NCBI GenBank assembly: GCA_030533445.1 | Contig: CM060073.1 | Location: 40,222,928-40,286,927 of the forward strand | From: Cyprinodon diabolis | Lineage: Eukaryota; Chordata; Actinopteri; Cyprinodontiformes; Cyprinodontidae | Direction of reading: 5' to 3' | DNA: 64,000 nucleotides | Part shown: in pieces, positions 22,921 to 33,643 of the stretch | Numbering within the stretch: the first letter of the stretch is position 1 | Layout of the letters: every line of letters begins with the position of its first letter | Notes under the pieces: generated by a model | What the model was told of the DNA's origin: nothing | Seen by the model: only the letters and a program-made list of their open reading frames with translations | Databases searched by the model: none | Program-made: the position numbers and the translations under genes

Positions 22921-23611
22921 CCCTGTGGGGGGTAGGTGTGGGGTTCGAAGATTTACTGATGGTGGAGCCTAACACACACCCGGCTAAACGCTCCATTATA
23001 ACAACACACACTCCAGTGCATGAGGATCTTTTCCCATACTGAGGAGAACATACTGTAAAACTTGAATTTACGGAGGAAAATCAAGCTAGAATAATCTGAG
23101 TCTAGGTTCTCTGCAGGTTTTCAAAAAGAAAGGCACATGTGTTCACATAGACTTCTCACACCTCATTCTATTAATGTCATGCTCTGAACAGGTGCAAGGT
23201 CAAATCTCACGGCCAATTATAGAGGCTCCTATTCACTCTCAGAAAAAGTTCATCCACAGTCAGTAAATGTTTCTGTAAGTTTCTGCTGTTGCTGTGATAT
23301 GGACAACAGGTCATAGGTCATACCCATACAAGTCAGGATTGTGTGTACCGAATATTGACATTTGCCCTTTCTGCTTCATCACCGACCTGAAGAAAGCAGA
23401 GTCGCTGGGAATTTTTTTTGCATTGGTCCTGCTAATCATGTAAAATAAACAATAATATTTTACATATATTGTATGTCACCTCTGTTTTAGGTTTTAATTT
23501 AACACATACCTTTATCAATATTTTCTTGTGATTTTGGATTTAATCTTAAATTGTGTGTAACCATGTTGTTAATCTTTTTTTTCTAATCCACTTGTTTTAT
23601 GTGACGATAAC

Positions 23612-23962
23612 TGTTAAGGATAGGTGAAGGTCTTGAGGCAAATGCAGAGATGAGGAGGCAGAGATGAGTTGCATATTTAATAAGTTTCTACAGGTAACTG
23701 AGGCAAAAATCCAAAAAAATCAAAAATTCTGAAACCCAAAATCTAGGGGACATCAGGGAAAAACACACAAGAGGAGTCAGGAAACGACGGAGGAACAAAA
23801 CAAGGAACCAGCGACAAGTGAAAGCTCTGCTGCTCTTTTAAAGCCCAGCACTGATGAGCTGATGAGCTCCACCTGCGTAGACTACCCAGGTTCTCTACAA
23901 AGATCCTCTTTGGAAGAGATACATAACTCACACACACACACACACACACAGGAACCCTGACA
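23612..23962 (-). mobile_element. Solo LTR, gypsy-like, antisense
   Basis: The 351-bp segment starts TG (TGTTAAGG) and ends CA (CCCTGACA) and is flanked by ATAAC (23607-23611) and ATTAC (23963-23967), a 5-bp target duplication with one mismatch. Read on the minus strand it begins TGTCAGGGTTCC and contains promoter-like sequence, as in fish gypsy-group LTRs. No second LTR or internal gag/pol sequence lies nearby, so recombination between LTRs probably removed the body. A (CA)n run occurs at about 23930-23950. Confidence 0.6.
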
Positions 23963-24152
23963 ATTACAGTACACAAAACAAATCCACATCTTAACATTTT
24001 ATGCAGGTTGATAACACAACCACATGTTATTTTTTACAAAGGAAACTGGTACTGTATATAGTGAGACTTTGTAAAAATGTGTGCACTTGATAAAATTAGT
24101 TGTGGAAATGCATAAAAACAATTAAACTATCCCTAGTAATACCAATCATCAC

Positions 24153-25475
24153 CAGTGTTGGGCACGTTACTTTGAAAAAGTAATTAGTTATAGTTACTAG
24201 TTACTTCTCCCAAAAAGTAACTGAGTTACTAACTGAGTTACTCCACAATAAAAGTAACTAGTTACTAGTAAAAGTAACTATTGCGTTACTTTTGCGTTTC
24301 TCGCCCCCGTAAACCTCACCACCCAGCCCCCACCTTCTCGCCATGTGTTTCCAAAGCCAGCTGAATAGAGAGGACGACAAAGACAAGAACCTGCAGAGAT
24401 TTTTGCATTTCTTGTAACTCAACGTAAATGACATCAGGGGGCAACGCGATGTGAAGTTTTTTAACAGGGCATTCAGATCTGGTGAGTATATGAAATTAAT
24501 AACTGGGGATGTCTAATTCTGAAATCCTGTGTGTTTGGGTTGTTATAGATACTGCAACATCTATCTATCCATCTATCTATCTAGATGTACTCTGTGTGTG
24601 ACATAAAATATGGATCTCCATCCCTGCCACAAAGGCCATCAAATAATGTTTAAAATAAAAAATACAGTAGGTTGAAAAGGCAGAGCATCCATCCATCCAT
24701 CCATCCATCCATCCATCCATCCATCCATCCATCCATCCATCCATCCATCCATCCATCCAGATTTCTCCCTTTCTTCATATTGGCTATCATTTGATCGTTC
24801 ACGCTCTACATAGTTCTCCTGTGGCGCGAGCACAGGGCGACTGTTGTGCGCCTTTAGCGAACATGCACGTTTCCTGTCGCTTGCGCGGTGACTCTTGCCG
24901 CCTGTGCTGTGCGGAGATGCAGAGGAAACCGTTATGTGGTGGAGAAACGCAGCTCGACGTAACACCGGTATTTCCATGTGGAAAACGCTGTTTTGCTGCT
25001 GGAGTGATCCTCACTCTCCATCTCTCTGTGTGTGCTGTACATTAACACCCGCCAGCAGAAACACCCACCTACCCAACTGACAGACGGAATCTCACTATAC
25101 ATCAGCCATTCTCATCCTCCCCTCTCTCATGACAAGGCGCGCACCTCTGGATAACCTAAAAAATAATCTTTAATATCTCTTAAAAGTAGCACAAACAATA
25201 TTTTTTTCTGCACAAATCTGCACTAACGTTGCACTAACCATTCAGTCTATTTGCAGTTTTTTGACGTGGGTGGAGTGTCAGCTTCACGCAGCTGCGCACG
25301 AGTCCTATCATGAAAAAAGGTTCATTGTGCGACCTGAGTAACACGCAGTAACGGGGTGTCTGCAATGGTAACTGCGTTATAGTTAGTCAAAGTAATTAGT
25401 TAGATTACTCGTTACTAAAACAAGGTAACGGCGTTAGTAACGCCGTTACTTTCAACGCCGTTAGTCCCATCACTG
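24153..25475. mobile_element. hAT-superfamily non-autonomous element, complete ends
   Basis: The 1323-bp element is flanked by an exact 8-bp duplication, ATCATCAC (24145-24152 and 25476-25483). Its termini are CAGTGTTGGGC and, on the other strand, CAGTGATGGGAC. The subterminal regions are packed with GTTAC/GTAAC words in both orientations, including the palindrome AACGGCGTTAGTAACGCCGTT near the right end (split here by position). The 8-bp duplication, CAG-type ends and subterminal repeats are hallmarks of hAT elements. No transposase is encoded; an ATCC satellite lies inside. Confidence 0.85.
24687..24759. repeat. (ATCC)n microsatellite
   Basis: About 18 tandem 4-bp units lie within the hAT-type element. 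The minus-strand Met-Asp-Gly-Trp frame across it is an artefact of the repeat. Confidence 0.95.
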
Positions 25476-25483
25476 ATCATCAC

Positions 25484-26451
25484 TACATATTTGTTGTCTG
25501 GTAAGTGCAGTGTTATTATCATTGTTAATAACCACAATGTTTTTGTTTAATTAACACAGTAGATCAGAGCTGTAACTGCATTTGGACATGTTTTTTTCTT
25601 GAAAATCGTGATCAATAAATATGCTTTATACTTGAACGAAGGGAGTCTGTGATGCTATGTTGGTAATTAGGTGTATGGAATTAAAGATACGGTTCTCTCT
25701 TAAAGTGTCAAAAAAATATTCCCAATAACCCACTGGCCCATGTGCTCTGAGATGATGCAAAATGAAGCAGATGAACCCTCACAATCTTTTTTCACTTAGC
25801 CCCAGGGCAGCTGTGGCTACAATGTAGCTTGCAACCATCAGTGTGTGAGTGTGTGCAGGTCCAGGTCACCTGAATATGTGTTGCAGTTAACAGATATGCC
25901 CCCCCCATTTCCATAGACACTCTACTGCACCTCCCCAAAATTGTGGGTGACCGCAGACAGTGCCGAAGATAGCGTCGCAGATAGCGTTGCAGGGAGGATA
26001 GAAAGTAAGCCTCTGATTTGTCAATTCTACATGTACTCTACACTATGTGTATCTCCTGTTTGGTAACTAATGGCAGAAACTCTGGCTGGAGGGGCATCCA
26101 CAACGCCTGGCACACGTCGAACACTATCCCAGACACCGTGCAGGACACTAGTTTGTAGCTCTGTGCGACGGTCTGTTGGTTTGCACCCAAAGCCAAAACC
26201 CGCAGCAACACGGCCAGTCATTGGGAACATGCATGGGTAAACTGTGTGTCATGCTGGGTTAGATGAGAGGTTGTAGATGGCAAACAAGCTCGTCAAACCG
26301 ATACACGGACACCCACAATCCTAGCTAGTTCTTGATTGCCCCTCTTGTGTTGTGGTGCGGAATAACGTAGCGCAGATCGCGCTTCAAAATTTGGAATAAA
26401 TCAATAATATCTGAGTCATATCTGTGACAAACTAACTGTTACACACTGCTG
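25484..26451. other. Unique DNA with a CpG-richer segment
   Basis: About 25930-26400 is richer in GC and CpG than its surroundings and has a tandem duplication, AGATAGCGTCGC then AGATAGCGTTGC, near 25967. A 67-codon minus frame (26027-26230) looks more like coding sequence than most frames here, but I recognise no domain. It could be a shard of an unidentified transposon. Confidence 0.3.
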
Positions 26452-26640
26452 CTGTTGGTTCAAAAGCAACACAGCTCATCATTTGAACACACTATGACCA
26501 CTGTTAAACATGGTGGTGGCAGCATCATAGTTTGGGCCTGCTTGTCTTCAACAGGAACAAGGAAGATAGTTGAAATTAATGGTGAAACCTGTTGGAGTCT
26601 GAAAAAGACCTGAGGCTGGAAGGGAGATTTATCTTCTTTT
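26452..26640 (+). mobile_element. Tc1-like transposase fragment
   Basis: It shares phrases with 21250-21440, such as GGTGGTGGCAGCATCATAGT and GTTTGGGCCTGCTT, and so belongs to the same Tc1-like family and orientation. Only the middle of the DDE domain remains, with frame breaks. No termini are present. Confidence 0.7.
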
Positions 26641-28109
26641 ATCAGCCATTGTTCATTTATTTATTTATTTGTTTTGTTTATTTTTACACAAATAAACTAC
26701 CATGCTTGGCTAATTGCATGCAGCGGGGCTAAGGCTTGATTGTGCTTTTCTGCCTCCTTTTTCAAACGTCAGGATCTGACCCAGCATGGATAAAGACAGA
26801 CAGGACTGATTTAAAGCACTTTTTAGAAAAGGCAAAGAAGAGGGAACATAATATAATATAATATAGCACACTTTTTGTAGGTGTTTGTTTATTTGCATAG
26901 TTGGTCTTAAATACACACATTTTCAGAAAATTCCTTTTATTTAGAAAAAACAAACTATAAAGCTGACTAATAGCTTCTTATTAAACTAGTACCTTTTTTT
27001 TTTAGGTTTGTCCCACCAAAAGCCTCAGAAGGGCAAGATTTACAAGATGTACATGTAATTGTTTTTGTTTTTATAAAGTGTATTTATTATGTTTTTATGA
27101 TTGGCATTCATATTAATATACTGCTGTGATAACTTAGTGTACATTTGATTGGCTTTTGGTCTACTTTGAATTTATAGCCAACTCTGGAAAAAACTCCACC
27201 AGCTGCTACTCGACTCTTCCACTAAGTTGGATTTTATATAAAAAAATGTGAAAAAGGTGTTATAAACTTTTTGGATGGTACTTTTGGTAGTTGAGGTTAA
27301 TTGCTTTAAAACATCTACAATAAGTTAAACACATTTTCAGCCAAGTGATTTATATTTTATTTGAAAAGCTTCATTTTGATTAGCTAATGCATTAAAAGGG
27401 TGTGAGACCAAATTTAACATGTGGAAAGAATCAATTGACTTCCCTTTGAAACACAAGGCCAATCACTTGCTTATTGCAGTTATGAAAGCAGCATTGTTTC
27501 AAATTACCTAATTTGAACATGTGAATTCATGTTGCTTACAAGGAATGGGTCCCTGTTAGAAATGAGCCCCCGGCAAAAGCAAAGAATTCATTCAATTCCT
27601 CTAAATTTACTTCACTGAGAGGATTTAATTGAGGCCCAGGGTTGGTTATACAGTATATTAGAGAAAATAGCATAAAGCAAAAAAAATCATGTTTGTAATG
27701 TATTTAATGTATTGTAATGTGTCTAATTTGTTCCAATTCACAGTGGATAATTGGCCAGAAGAAAAACCCAAGCCTTTTAAGTTGTCTGTTAGCACCCTGG
27801 ATCCAATGTTCTGGCTTTTTGATACAAGTCGCCCTCACAGTAAAATCCAGACTGATGGCTCTCTTGGCATAAACATTGGTACTCTGGCTGCTCATCTTAA
27901 CGTAAAAAGGCATAGAGGCTAAGGAGAGTGCCAATATTGCTGGTCTGAAGTTTATTTTCACAGTAATTACTAGAATAAATGTCACATTAATCTTGGGGAT
28001 TTTATTTCAGCACTTGGACCAATATTCTATACAAAATTGTTCAAGCTCAAATAAGCACACAAATTCCAATATTTTCTCATCTCATTTCATCACATCTAAA
28101 GTTATCTTA
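26641..28109. other. AT-rich unique DNA with a possible exon
   Basis: No repeat family is recognised. A weak exon-like stretch (27744-27901) is listed separately. The rest is AT-rich, with a T-rich tract near 26993-27003. Confidence 0.4.
27744..27901 (+). other. Possible internal exon, unidentified
   Basis: A pyrimidine-containing acceptor (TTTGTTCCAATTCACAG) precedes a 158-bp open stretch that ends at AAC followed by GTAAAA, a possible weak donor. The translation is varied in composition (for example VDNWPEEKPKPFKLS), unlike nearby AT-driven frames. I recognise no protein family, and no partner exon is seen. A chance frame or a transposon remnant is equally possible. Confidence 0.15.
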
Positions 28110-29061
28110 TTGTAGCAGGATGAAGCCTGCTTCAGGATTGAAGACACCTGGCACCTAATCACCTGAGTGGGTGGGAGCATAAAGGCAGACTCCCTAGCCT
28201 TCTCTCTTCATGCCTGCATTTGGTCACAATTCAGTTGAATGTCTTCTTGGTTAATTTGCAGTGGTCAAACTCAAAATCTGAAATAGTAAGTAATGTTTCT
28301 CTTTCTGTAAAAATCTCGATTTGAGTTGGCTAATTCAAGTTGTTTAAATTCAGAAGCTGCCTGAAGCCTCCTGACTATACTGGGATGTGGCAGTAATTTA
28401 CACTCCCAATGCTACTTGGCAACATAAAAAGGGTATACCTGTATTGTTCTGCACCCATGCAGTTCACCATCACAAAATAACAATTATTTGTACATAGCTT
28501 GTATTGACAAGTGGATCCTCCTGCTGTGGGGCCGGAAGAGGCTCTCTGGTTGAGGTGGAGTCATCCAGCTCTGGTAGGTGACAATGGTTTCCTCTGCCTT
28601 GCGCCATGTTCCCAAAAACTGTGCTGTGCGAGTGACCGCTGTTGGGGTTTCTTCACGGATTGAGTGTTTATTCACAAGTGCTTGGGGTGATTTATTTTGA
28701 TTTATTAATTTGTTTATGCCCAGTTTCACATTTGGACTGTCCTCCTCCTTGCTGGTAGGCCCCAGCACTGCACTCCCTTTCCTATTGTGCTTCTTGAATT
28801 TTACTGGTTGTTTTTAAAGAGAGAAAACAATAAAATAATTTTGCATTAAAAGAAGTCTTGTTCTCCTTGGGTACAAACAATCTATTTCCTTGGGTGCAAT
28901 TCCCAAGGTGGTGCTGTGACACCCGCTGGCTACCCTGCTTTGAAGGGCAGAGTAGCAGCTTCACCCTCTCGTGCTGCCACATTATCTTAGTTAACAAGTC
29001 ATGTCAGAAATTTGCTGGCATATACTAAAACCTTTGGGTTTCGTAACTTGCTAAGTGTGAT
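28110..29061 (-). other. Unidentified segment with minus-strand frames
   Basis: Two neighbouring minus frames (28782-28997, 71 codons; 28484-28768, 94 codons) have more varied composition than background. A GC-richer block at about 28120-28240, including CACCTGGCACCTAATCACC, resembles promoter or untranslated sequence of fish retroelements, but I cannot name a family. It may belong to the same decayed element as the THAP-like fossil next door. Confidence 0.2.
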
Positions 29062-29065
29062 TTAA

Positions 29066-29458
29066 AGGGGAACTATTATGTCTTTTAAAATTCAGCTCAT
29101 GGCAAACAGCAATAAAAAACACACAGGACACATGATTGGATAAATAAATCTGTCTGTATAGTGTATAGACAGAACTGTCCTTTATGAATTTTCCTTTTGG
29201 CAAATCCTGATGTGTGGTTGGTATTTTTAAAGAGTGCTTTGTGAAGTGATTTGTGCAAACTCCAATTCTCTTTGACAATATTGCTGGGACATTAACCTCA
29301 AAAGTTAAATGAAGCCACACGGCTCTGTTCTGCATGGAGTATGTGTAGAGATTCCTACTAATTATTGCAGCAACAACAAAACATTTGTCTTTTTCACCAG
29401 CCATTGAACCGTGCATACGACAGTAAAACCAATTGACCAAATGTGTTCCTCTAATCAT
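29066..29458 (-). pseudogene. THAP-type zinc finger fossil, probably from a DNA transposon
   Basis: A 135-codon minus-strand frame resembles the THAP DNA-binding domain found in fish transposon-derived proteins. About residue 22-28 is KDKCFVV, where the family has a C-x2-4-C pair of which only the first cysteine is left; further on is a conserved W, then VPA, and VCTNHF supplies the C-x2-H pair. KGKFIKDSSV follows where the family has a basic, KDG-like segment. The downstream boundary is TTAA (29062-29065) followed by AGGGGAACTATTATG, like the end of TTAA-targeting elements. Loss of one zinc ligand indicates a non-functional domain. Confidence 0.45.
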
Positions 29459-29944
29459 AAGAGGCTGAGATCTGCTTGGGTTGCTAGCTGAGGGGCTGGG
29501 CTTCTCTAGGACTACTTGATGAGGGGCAAGTTCAACAGAATGTGATCTAATATTGTGGAGGTTTTTGAAATGGGTTGTTTTTCAGACACCAACAAAAAAA
29601 TTGTATTTTACCAAAAAAAAAAAACAGCTGGATGTTTTATTTTTTTTGTTTTTGGTTGGACTGTTTCAAGAAGCACTAGATACTCAATTCAGGCACAAAA
29701 GTTATTTTTCATAAGTCCCTTTTTACCAAATACTAGACCTTTTGATCCACTCTGGATGACTCAAAATCCCAAGTATTTCAAATCTAAGCATCTAGCTCAT
29801 GTTTTGAAAAATGACTAAAGTGGGTTTCAATATGATCTAAAAAAAATAGTATTTTTACACTCCCCATCATGTCCCTATCTTTACAGCTTCATGAAAAGAT
29901 GCTTTTACTCATACATGTTTTCATCATTTTAAGCTAATCTGTGA
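29459..29944. other. Unique AT-rich DNA
   Basis: The 87-codon frame at 29555-29818 is AT-driven and has no motif. No repeat or gene is recognised. Confidence 0.4.
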
Positions 29945-30512
29945 CCAAGGCAGCAGTCTCAGCAGAGATCTACAGAGTTCTTGCTCCCCAGACTTCTTGT
30001 CCAGCTCCTCTGGGGAAAGCCCAATGTGCCCCAAGGCCAGTTGGGAGACATAGTGCCTCCAGTGTGTCAAAGGGCCTCATCTGGGCCTCCTTCTGGTGGG
30101 ACATGCCTGAAAATGAAGGGAGGTATTTAGGAGGCATTTGAAAGATATGGCCAAGCCACCTCAGCTGAGTCCTCTTGATTTGGAGAAGTGGCTCTACTCT
30201 GAGCTGGATAGCTGAACTCCTCACCCTATCTCTCCTCCACCTATCCCTGAGGGAAAAGCCACCTGTATTTGGGATCTCATCCAGATTTCATGACCATAGG
30301 TGAGGGTAGGAATGCAGGCCAACCAGCAAACTGAGAGCTCTATCTTCTGGTCGAGCTCTCCCTTCACCTAAAAGTGAAGTGTCCACATTATAGTGGCTGC
30401 CACACCAAACCATCAGTCAATCTGGTGCTCCATTCTGTCTTCACTTGTGAACAGGATCCTAACATACTTGCACTCCTCCAATTGAGGCAGGAACTCTCTT
30501 CCAACCAGGTAA
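29945..30512 (-). mobile_element. LINE fragment, C-terminal end of pol, antisense
   Basis: The minus strand encodes, with frame breaks, the tail of a non-LTR retrotransposon polyprotein: QLRWLGHIFQMPPKYLP followed by a CPT/SHQ-type segment. The plus strand carries the usual antisense landmarks, for example GACATAGTGCCTCCAGTG, GCCACCTCAGCTGAGTCCTC and ATGACCATAGGTGAGGGTAG. It covers the segment after the reverse transcriptase domain. No 3' tail or target duplication could be placed. Confidence 0.65.
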
Positions 30513-31875
30513 AGTTGTAATGCCCAAATTTTATGCAGTGCATATAAGTGCAGAGAAGTGTAATGATTCATTAGGTATAAAAAAACTAGGGGCTATTCTC
30601 TTTCTAAGTGAAAATAAGAGGGTTGCACCGAAAACCTAAAAGGCCTATTATTTATCTATTGTTTATAACCCTTGAGCCATGTTTCTTAAACACAGGTTTC
30701 TGCCTACTTCACTTGAAGCACACAAAGAGAGGCTACACTATTTTACACTTGTGTGCACACAAACAAATTAGGCAATATTGACTGAAGCCACAACTCTGTG
30801 CTCCTCTCAGTATATCAGTCATGCTTGAGCTTGCCCTGCTGCAACCATACAGTTTAACAGCTTCAGTTTTTTTGTTTTCCTAGAGGACACATTCAATCCA
30901 CCTGACACCAGAATAATGCCACTAACCACACATGCAAACACACTGTGCTCCTTAGAGCAGAACAAATTCATCTAAATGTGACTCCTCTGTTAATGTCTAA
31001 ATAAAAGCTCTACTGATGTCTTCTTCTCTACGAGTTAAAGCAACAGATATTAATTTATTTGAATAACTATATCACACCACAGCTCTACAGTAAATACAAG
31101 AGGAAGATTTAACAATAACATCTTAGTGTCACATTTTGCCCATATTTTAAAAGCTTGTTTGCGTGGCCTTCCAACTAATGAACAGATTTTGTTTTTGTTT
31201 TTTGCCCAAAAACATTTCCAGAAGATGTACTTCCCATTGATTTGCTGCTAGTTTTATAGCATTGCAATTTCGGATCAAAGTATATTTACTTACAAAGGCA
31301 GCAACATATGGGAACAAACCGATAAAATGTGGAATGCAATTTAACTCTGACCTTTTTTTTCCCCAGAACACCCTGTAATGCTATCTTATATGATTTCTTG
31401 ACCATTTGGAATCTATAGAGCATATCTAATGTGCAATCATCCTAATATTTCTTTCTTTTAAGTCCCCCCCCCCCCCCCCCCCCCCCCCAGGCCTTGCCCT
31501 GTTTCTTCCTCCCACCTGTGCAGTTCTTAGGGATGTCGCCTACAGCGGCATCTGTTGCGGCGTGGCTGGTCTGTGGATTAATGACCTCGTTAAACACATT
31601 GTGCTTCGCCACAATGTCATACACTCACACTTTATCACAAATTAACATGTATATATGAAAAAAATATATTTTCTCACCAAATATACTGTAAACATAAATA
31701 CTTAAGGATATGAGGATTCCTTAGGCTTAATAAATGATTTGTTCTTACAGCTGTACAGTATTTGACATAAATCAATGCGTTACCCAAGAAGTTACCGACC
31801 TGAATTTAACATTTTTCTACAATCATTCTTATGAAATGTTCTATTTTCTTTTAAGAGTCACATTATTTAGAACAC
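30513..31875. other. Unique DNA with a C25 tract
   Basis: Apart from the homopolymer at 31464-31488 nothing is recognised. The nearby GGATGTCGCCTACAGCGG and CTGTTGCGGCGTGGC words at 31530-31570 are GC-richer than the surroundings. The minus frame through the tract is a poly-glycine artefact. Confidence 0.35.
31464..31488. repeat. C25 homopolymer
   Basis: Twenty-five consecutive C residues occur on the plus strand, the third long G/C tract in about 9.4 kb. Confidence 0.9.
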
Positions 31876-32138
31876 TTAGGGCCAGATTTATCAAGATCCA
31901 ATTTTGCGTGCAGTAATTTGCGCTCGCAAACTGGAATTTTGCGCGAGGGGCTGAACCATGGTTTGCGGGTGATTTAACAAGAGCGATTGCGTAACTGGTG
32001 GCAGGTGCAAAACTGTTGGAGACGCCCTATTTAAATGATGGTTTTGTGCGTTTTGTGGTTTGCGGCAAAGTAGTTTGTAGTTTGTGCAAACTAGTGCATT
32101 AAGAAATTTAATCTTACAGTGACACCCCCACCCCCTCC

Positions 32139-32151
<13 letters not shown>

Positions 32152-32193
<42 letters not shown>
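32152..32193. repeat. (AT)n microsatellite
   Basis: About 20 AT units follow an A-rich tract inside the Harbinger element. Confidence 0.95.
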
Positions 32194-32195
<2 letters not shown>

Positions 32196-32433
32196 AAAAC
32201 TTTGGCAACCTTTATTCCCTAAGGTGGTATGTGGCTGAATTTCTACTTCACTGCAGTAAAAAAACAAACAAAAAAACAGGTGTTTTGTATTGGCCTGTAG
32301 AAAAATGCACATACCAAATGGCTCACAAGAAGTGACTGTGGATAAGATGACTCGCGTACGCATCCCCACAGCATTGGCATGTTGCTCCACAGGCGCAAGG
32401 GGGAGGTCGGGGTTCTCCGATAGGGTGTCAGGG

Positions 32434-32751
32434 CTACATGGCATTTAGAACATCGGACAGCACTTCTGAAAAACGAGATTGGGAGATCCCAGATGCAAAA
32501 AAGTGCAATGTTGCAAGCAGTTTTGTGATATCTGGTATTGCGTGGATCCTCCTTGTGGCTGGCTCTAAATCCATGCGGAGTTCCCCCAACAGCTCCAAAA
32601 TGGCAATGCTGGATAAACGATATGTTTTGATGATCGTTTCCTCGTTCATTCCAAAAATATTCACACGGAGTGGAAAAATGCGTTGTCTGCATCTCCTTGC
32701 TTCATTTCGATGTCTCCTTCTTGCGACAATAACGCTGCCATGTGTGCGCAA
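32434..32751 (-). pseudogene. HARBI1-like transposase N-terminal remnant
   Basis: The 105-codon frame contains the segment typical of HARBI1-like nucleases ahead of the DDE domain: YRLSSIAILELLGELR at about residues 44-59, then RRIHAIP, then LLATLHFFASG. Family members continue with a stretch of about ten residues (SFQ..V-type) before GISQS; here FFASG runs straight into ISQSRFSEVLSDVL, so that part is deleted in frame. No catalytic Asp/Glu motif follows. The start at 32751 is the first in-frame Met and may not be the ancestral one. Confidence 0.7.
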
Positions 32752-33093
32752 TTACGCATACAGACCATTTGCACCTTCTTTTGAAACATGTTAAATATAG
32801 AGTCAGATACCGTTAGCAAAATTTCTTTCAGGTTTGATAAATCACTTTGCGAGTGCTAAATTAATATATTTACATGTTCTCCTCCCACAAGACGCACTTT
32901 TGCGTGTAAACGCCCCATATTGCATATTCATTGCAGAAAAAGAACTAAATGGATAAGAGGCGCTATTTAGCACGTTTTAAAGACCAAATCCTTTTAGAAC
33001 GCTGTTGATAGATCAGTTTGTAAATTTTTTAGCTTGCGCAGTGAAATAGCTCACGTTTTTATACACGCAAACCTTTGATCGATCCGGCCCTTA

Positions 33094-33419
33094 GAGTTTT
33101 GTGTAGGATGAGTCTCATATAATGTGTTGGATAATTATCATCCCCTTGAGCATGTTTAGATTAAATTTCTTCACAGAAACGTTATATCTAATTAGAATCT
33201 AATGCAAAAGACTAACAATGGATGCATAATTGTAAAGTTGAAGGAATGACAGAACGGAAAATTAACAGCCACCAAATAACAAACACCACTGAGTTGGTGA
33301 AGGGACACTGGCAGGTTCACCTCACTTAAAAGAGCCCATGTTAACTTGGCGGTAGGAGTCATCACCTGGAAGTCGGACTCTTTCATAAAGTGTTTGTGTG
33401 TGTTGATGTTGGGCTTCAC
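33094..33419. other. Short unique stretch
   Basis: AT-rich DNA with no recognisable feature separates the Harbinger element from the foldback element. Confidence 0.4.
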
Positions 33420-33423
33420 TTAA

Positions 33424-33639
33424 ATCATTGGTTTAAACTCGGTCCTGGTGACTCACTGTCCTTCATGTTTTAAATATGTCTCTGCTTCAGCACACCTGCA
33501 GCAAATGATTGCAGCAGCCACCACAGGCTGCAGGGAACTATTAATTATCCATTTGTTTAAGTCAGGTGTGAGAAGGCATGGGGATGCACAAAACGTGCAG
33601 GACAGTGGGTCCCGAGGACTAAGTTTGAAAACCATTGAC
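33424..33639. mobile_element. Foldback MITE flanked by TTAA
   Basis: The two halves form imperfect inverted repeats. The left carries GACTCACTGTCCTTCATG and the reverse complement of the right carries GACCCACTGTCCTGCACG, with matching flanks (TCATTGGTTTAAACTCGGTC versus TCAATGGTTTTCAAACTTAG). TTAA stands at both ends (33420-33423 and 33640-33643), either as target duplication or as part of the palindrome. A family of this form is common in fish. The frames in both directions are mirror artefacts. Confidence 0.65.
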
Positions 33640-33643
33640 TTAA

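Larger units (their letters stand above)
21937..23606. other. Unique DNA with long G/C homopolymers
   Basis: It holds the C18 and G27 tracts and a possible conserved segment (22700-22920). Short frames around the tracts are poly-proline or poly-glycine artefacts. No gene is recognised. Confidence 0.4.
31879..33090 (-). mobile_element. PIF/Harbinger element with transposase remnant
   Basis: The 1212-bp element is flanked by TTA on both sides (31876-31878 and 33091-33093), matching the TWA target preference of this superfamily. Inverted termini are GGGCCAGATTTATCAA and, from the other strand, GGGCCGGATCGATCAA. The interior carries the start of a HARBI1-like transposase on the minus strand and an (AT)n satellite. 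The later DDE catalytic part is absent, so it is a deletion derivative. Confidence 0.8.

Noticed and set aside
32243..32692. 149-codon minus frame as a gene
   Set aside because: It overlaps the HARBI1-like frame on the same strand in another phase and has no recognisable motif.
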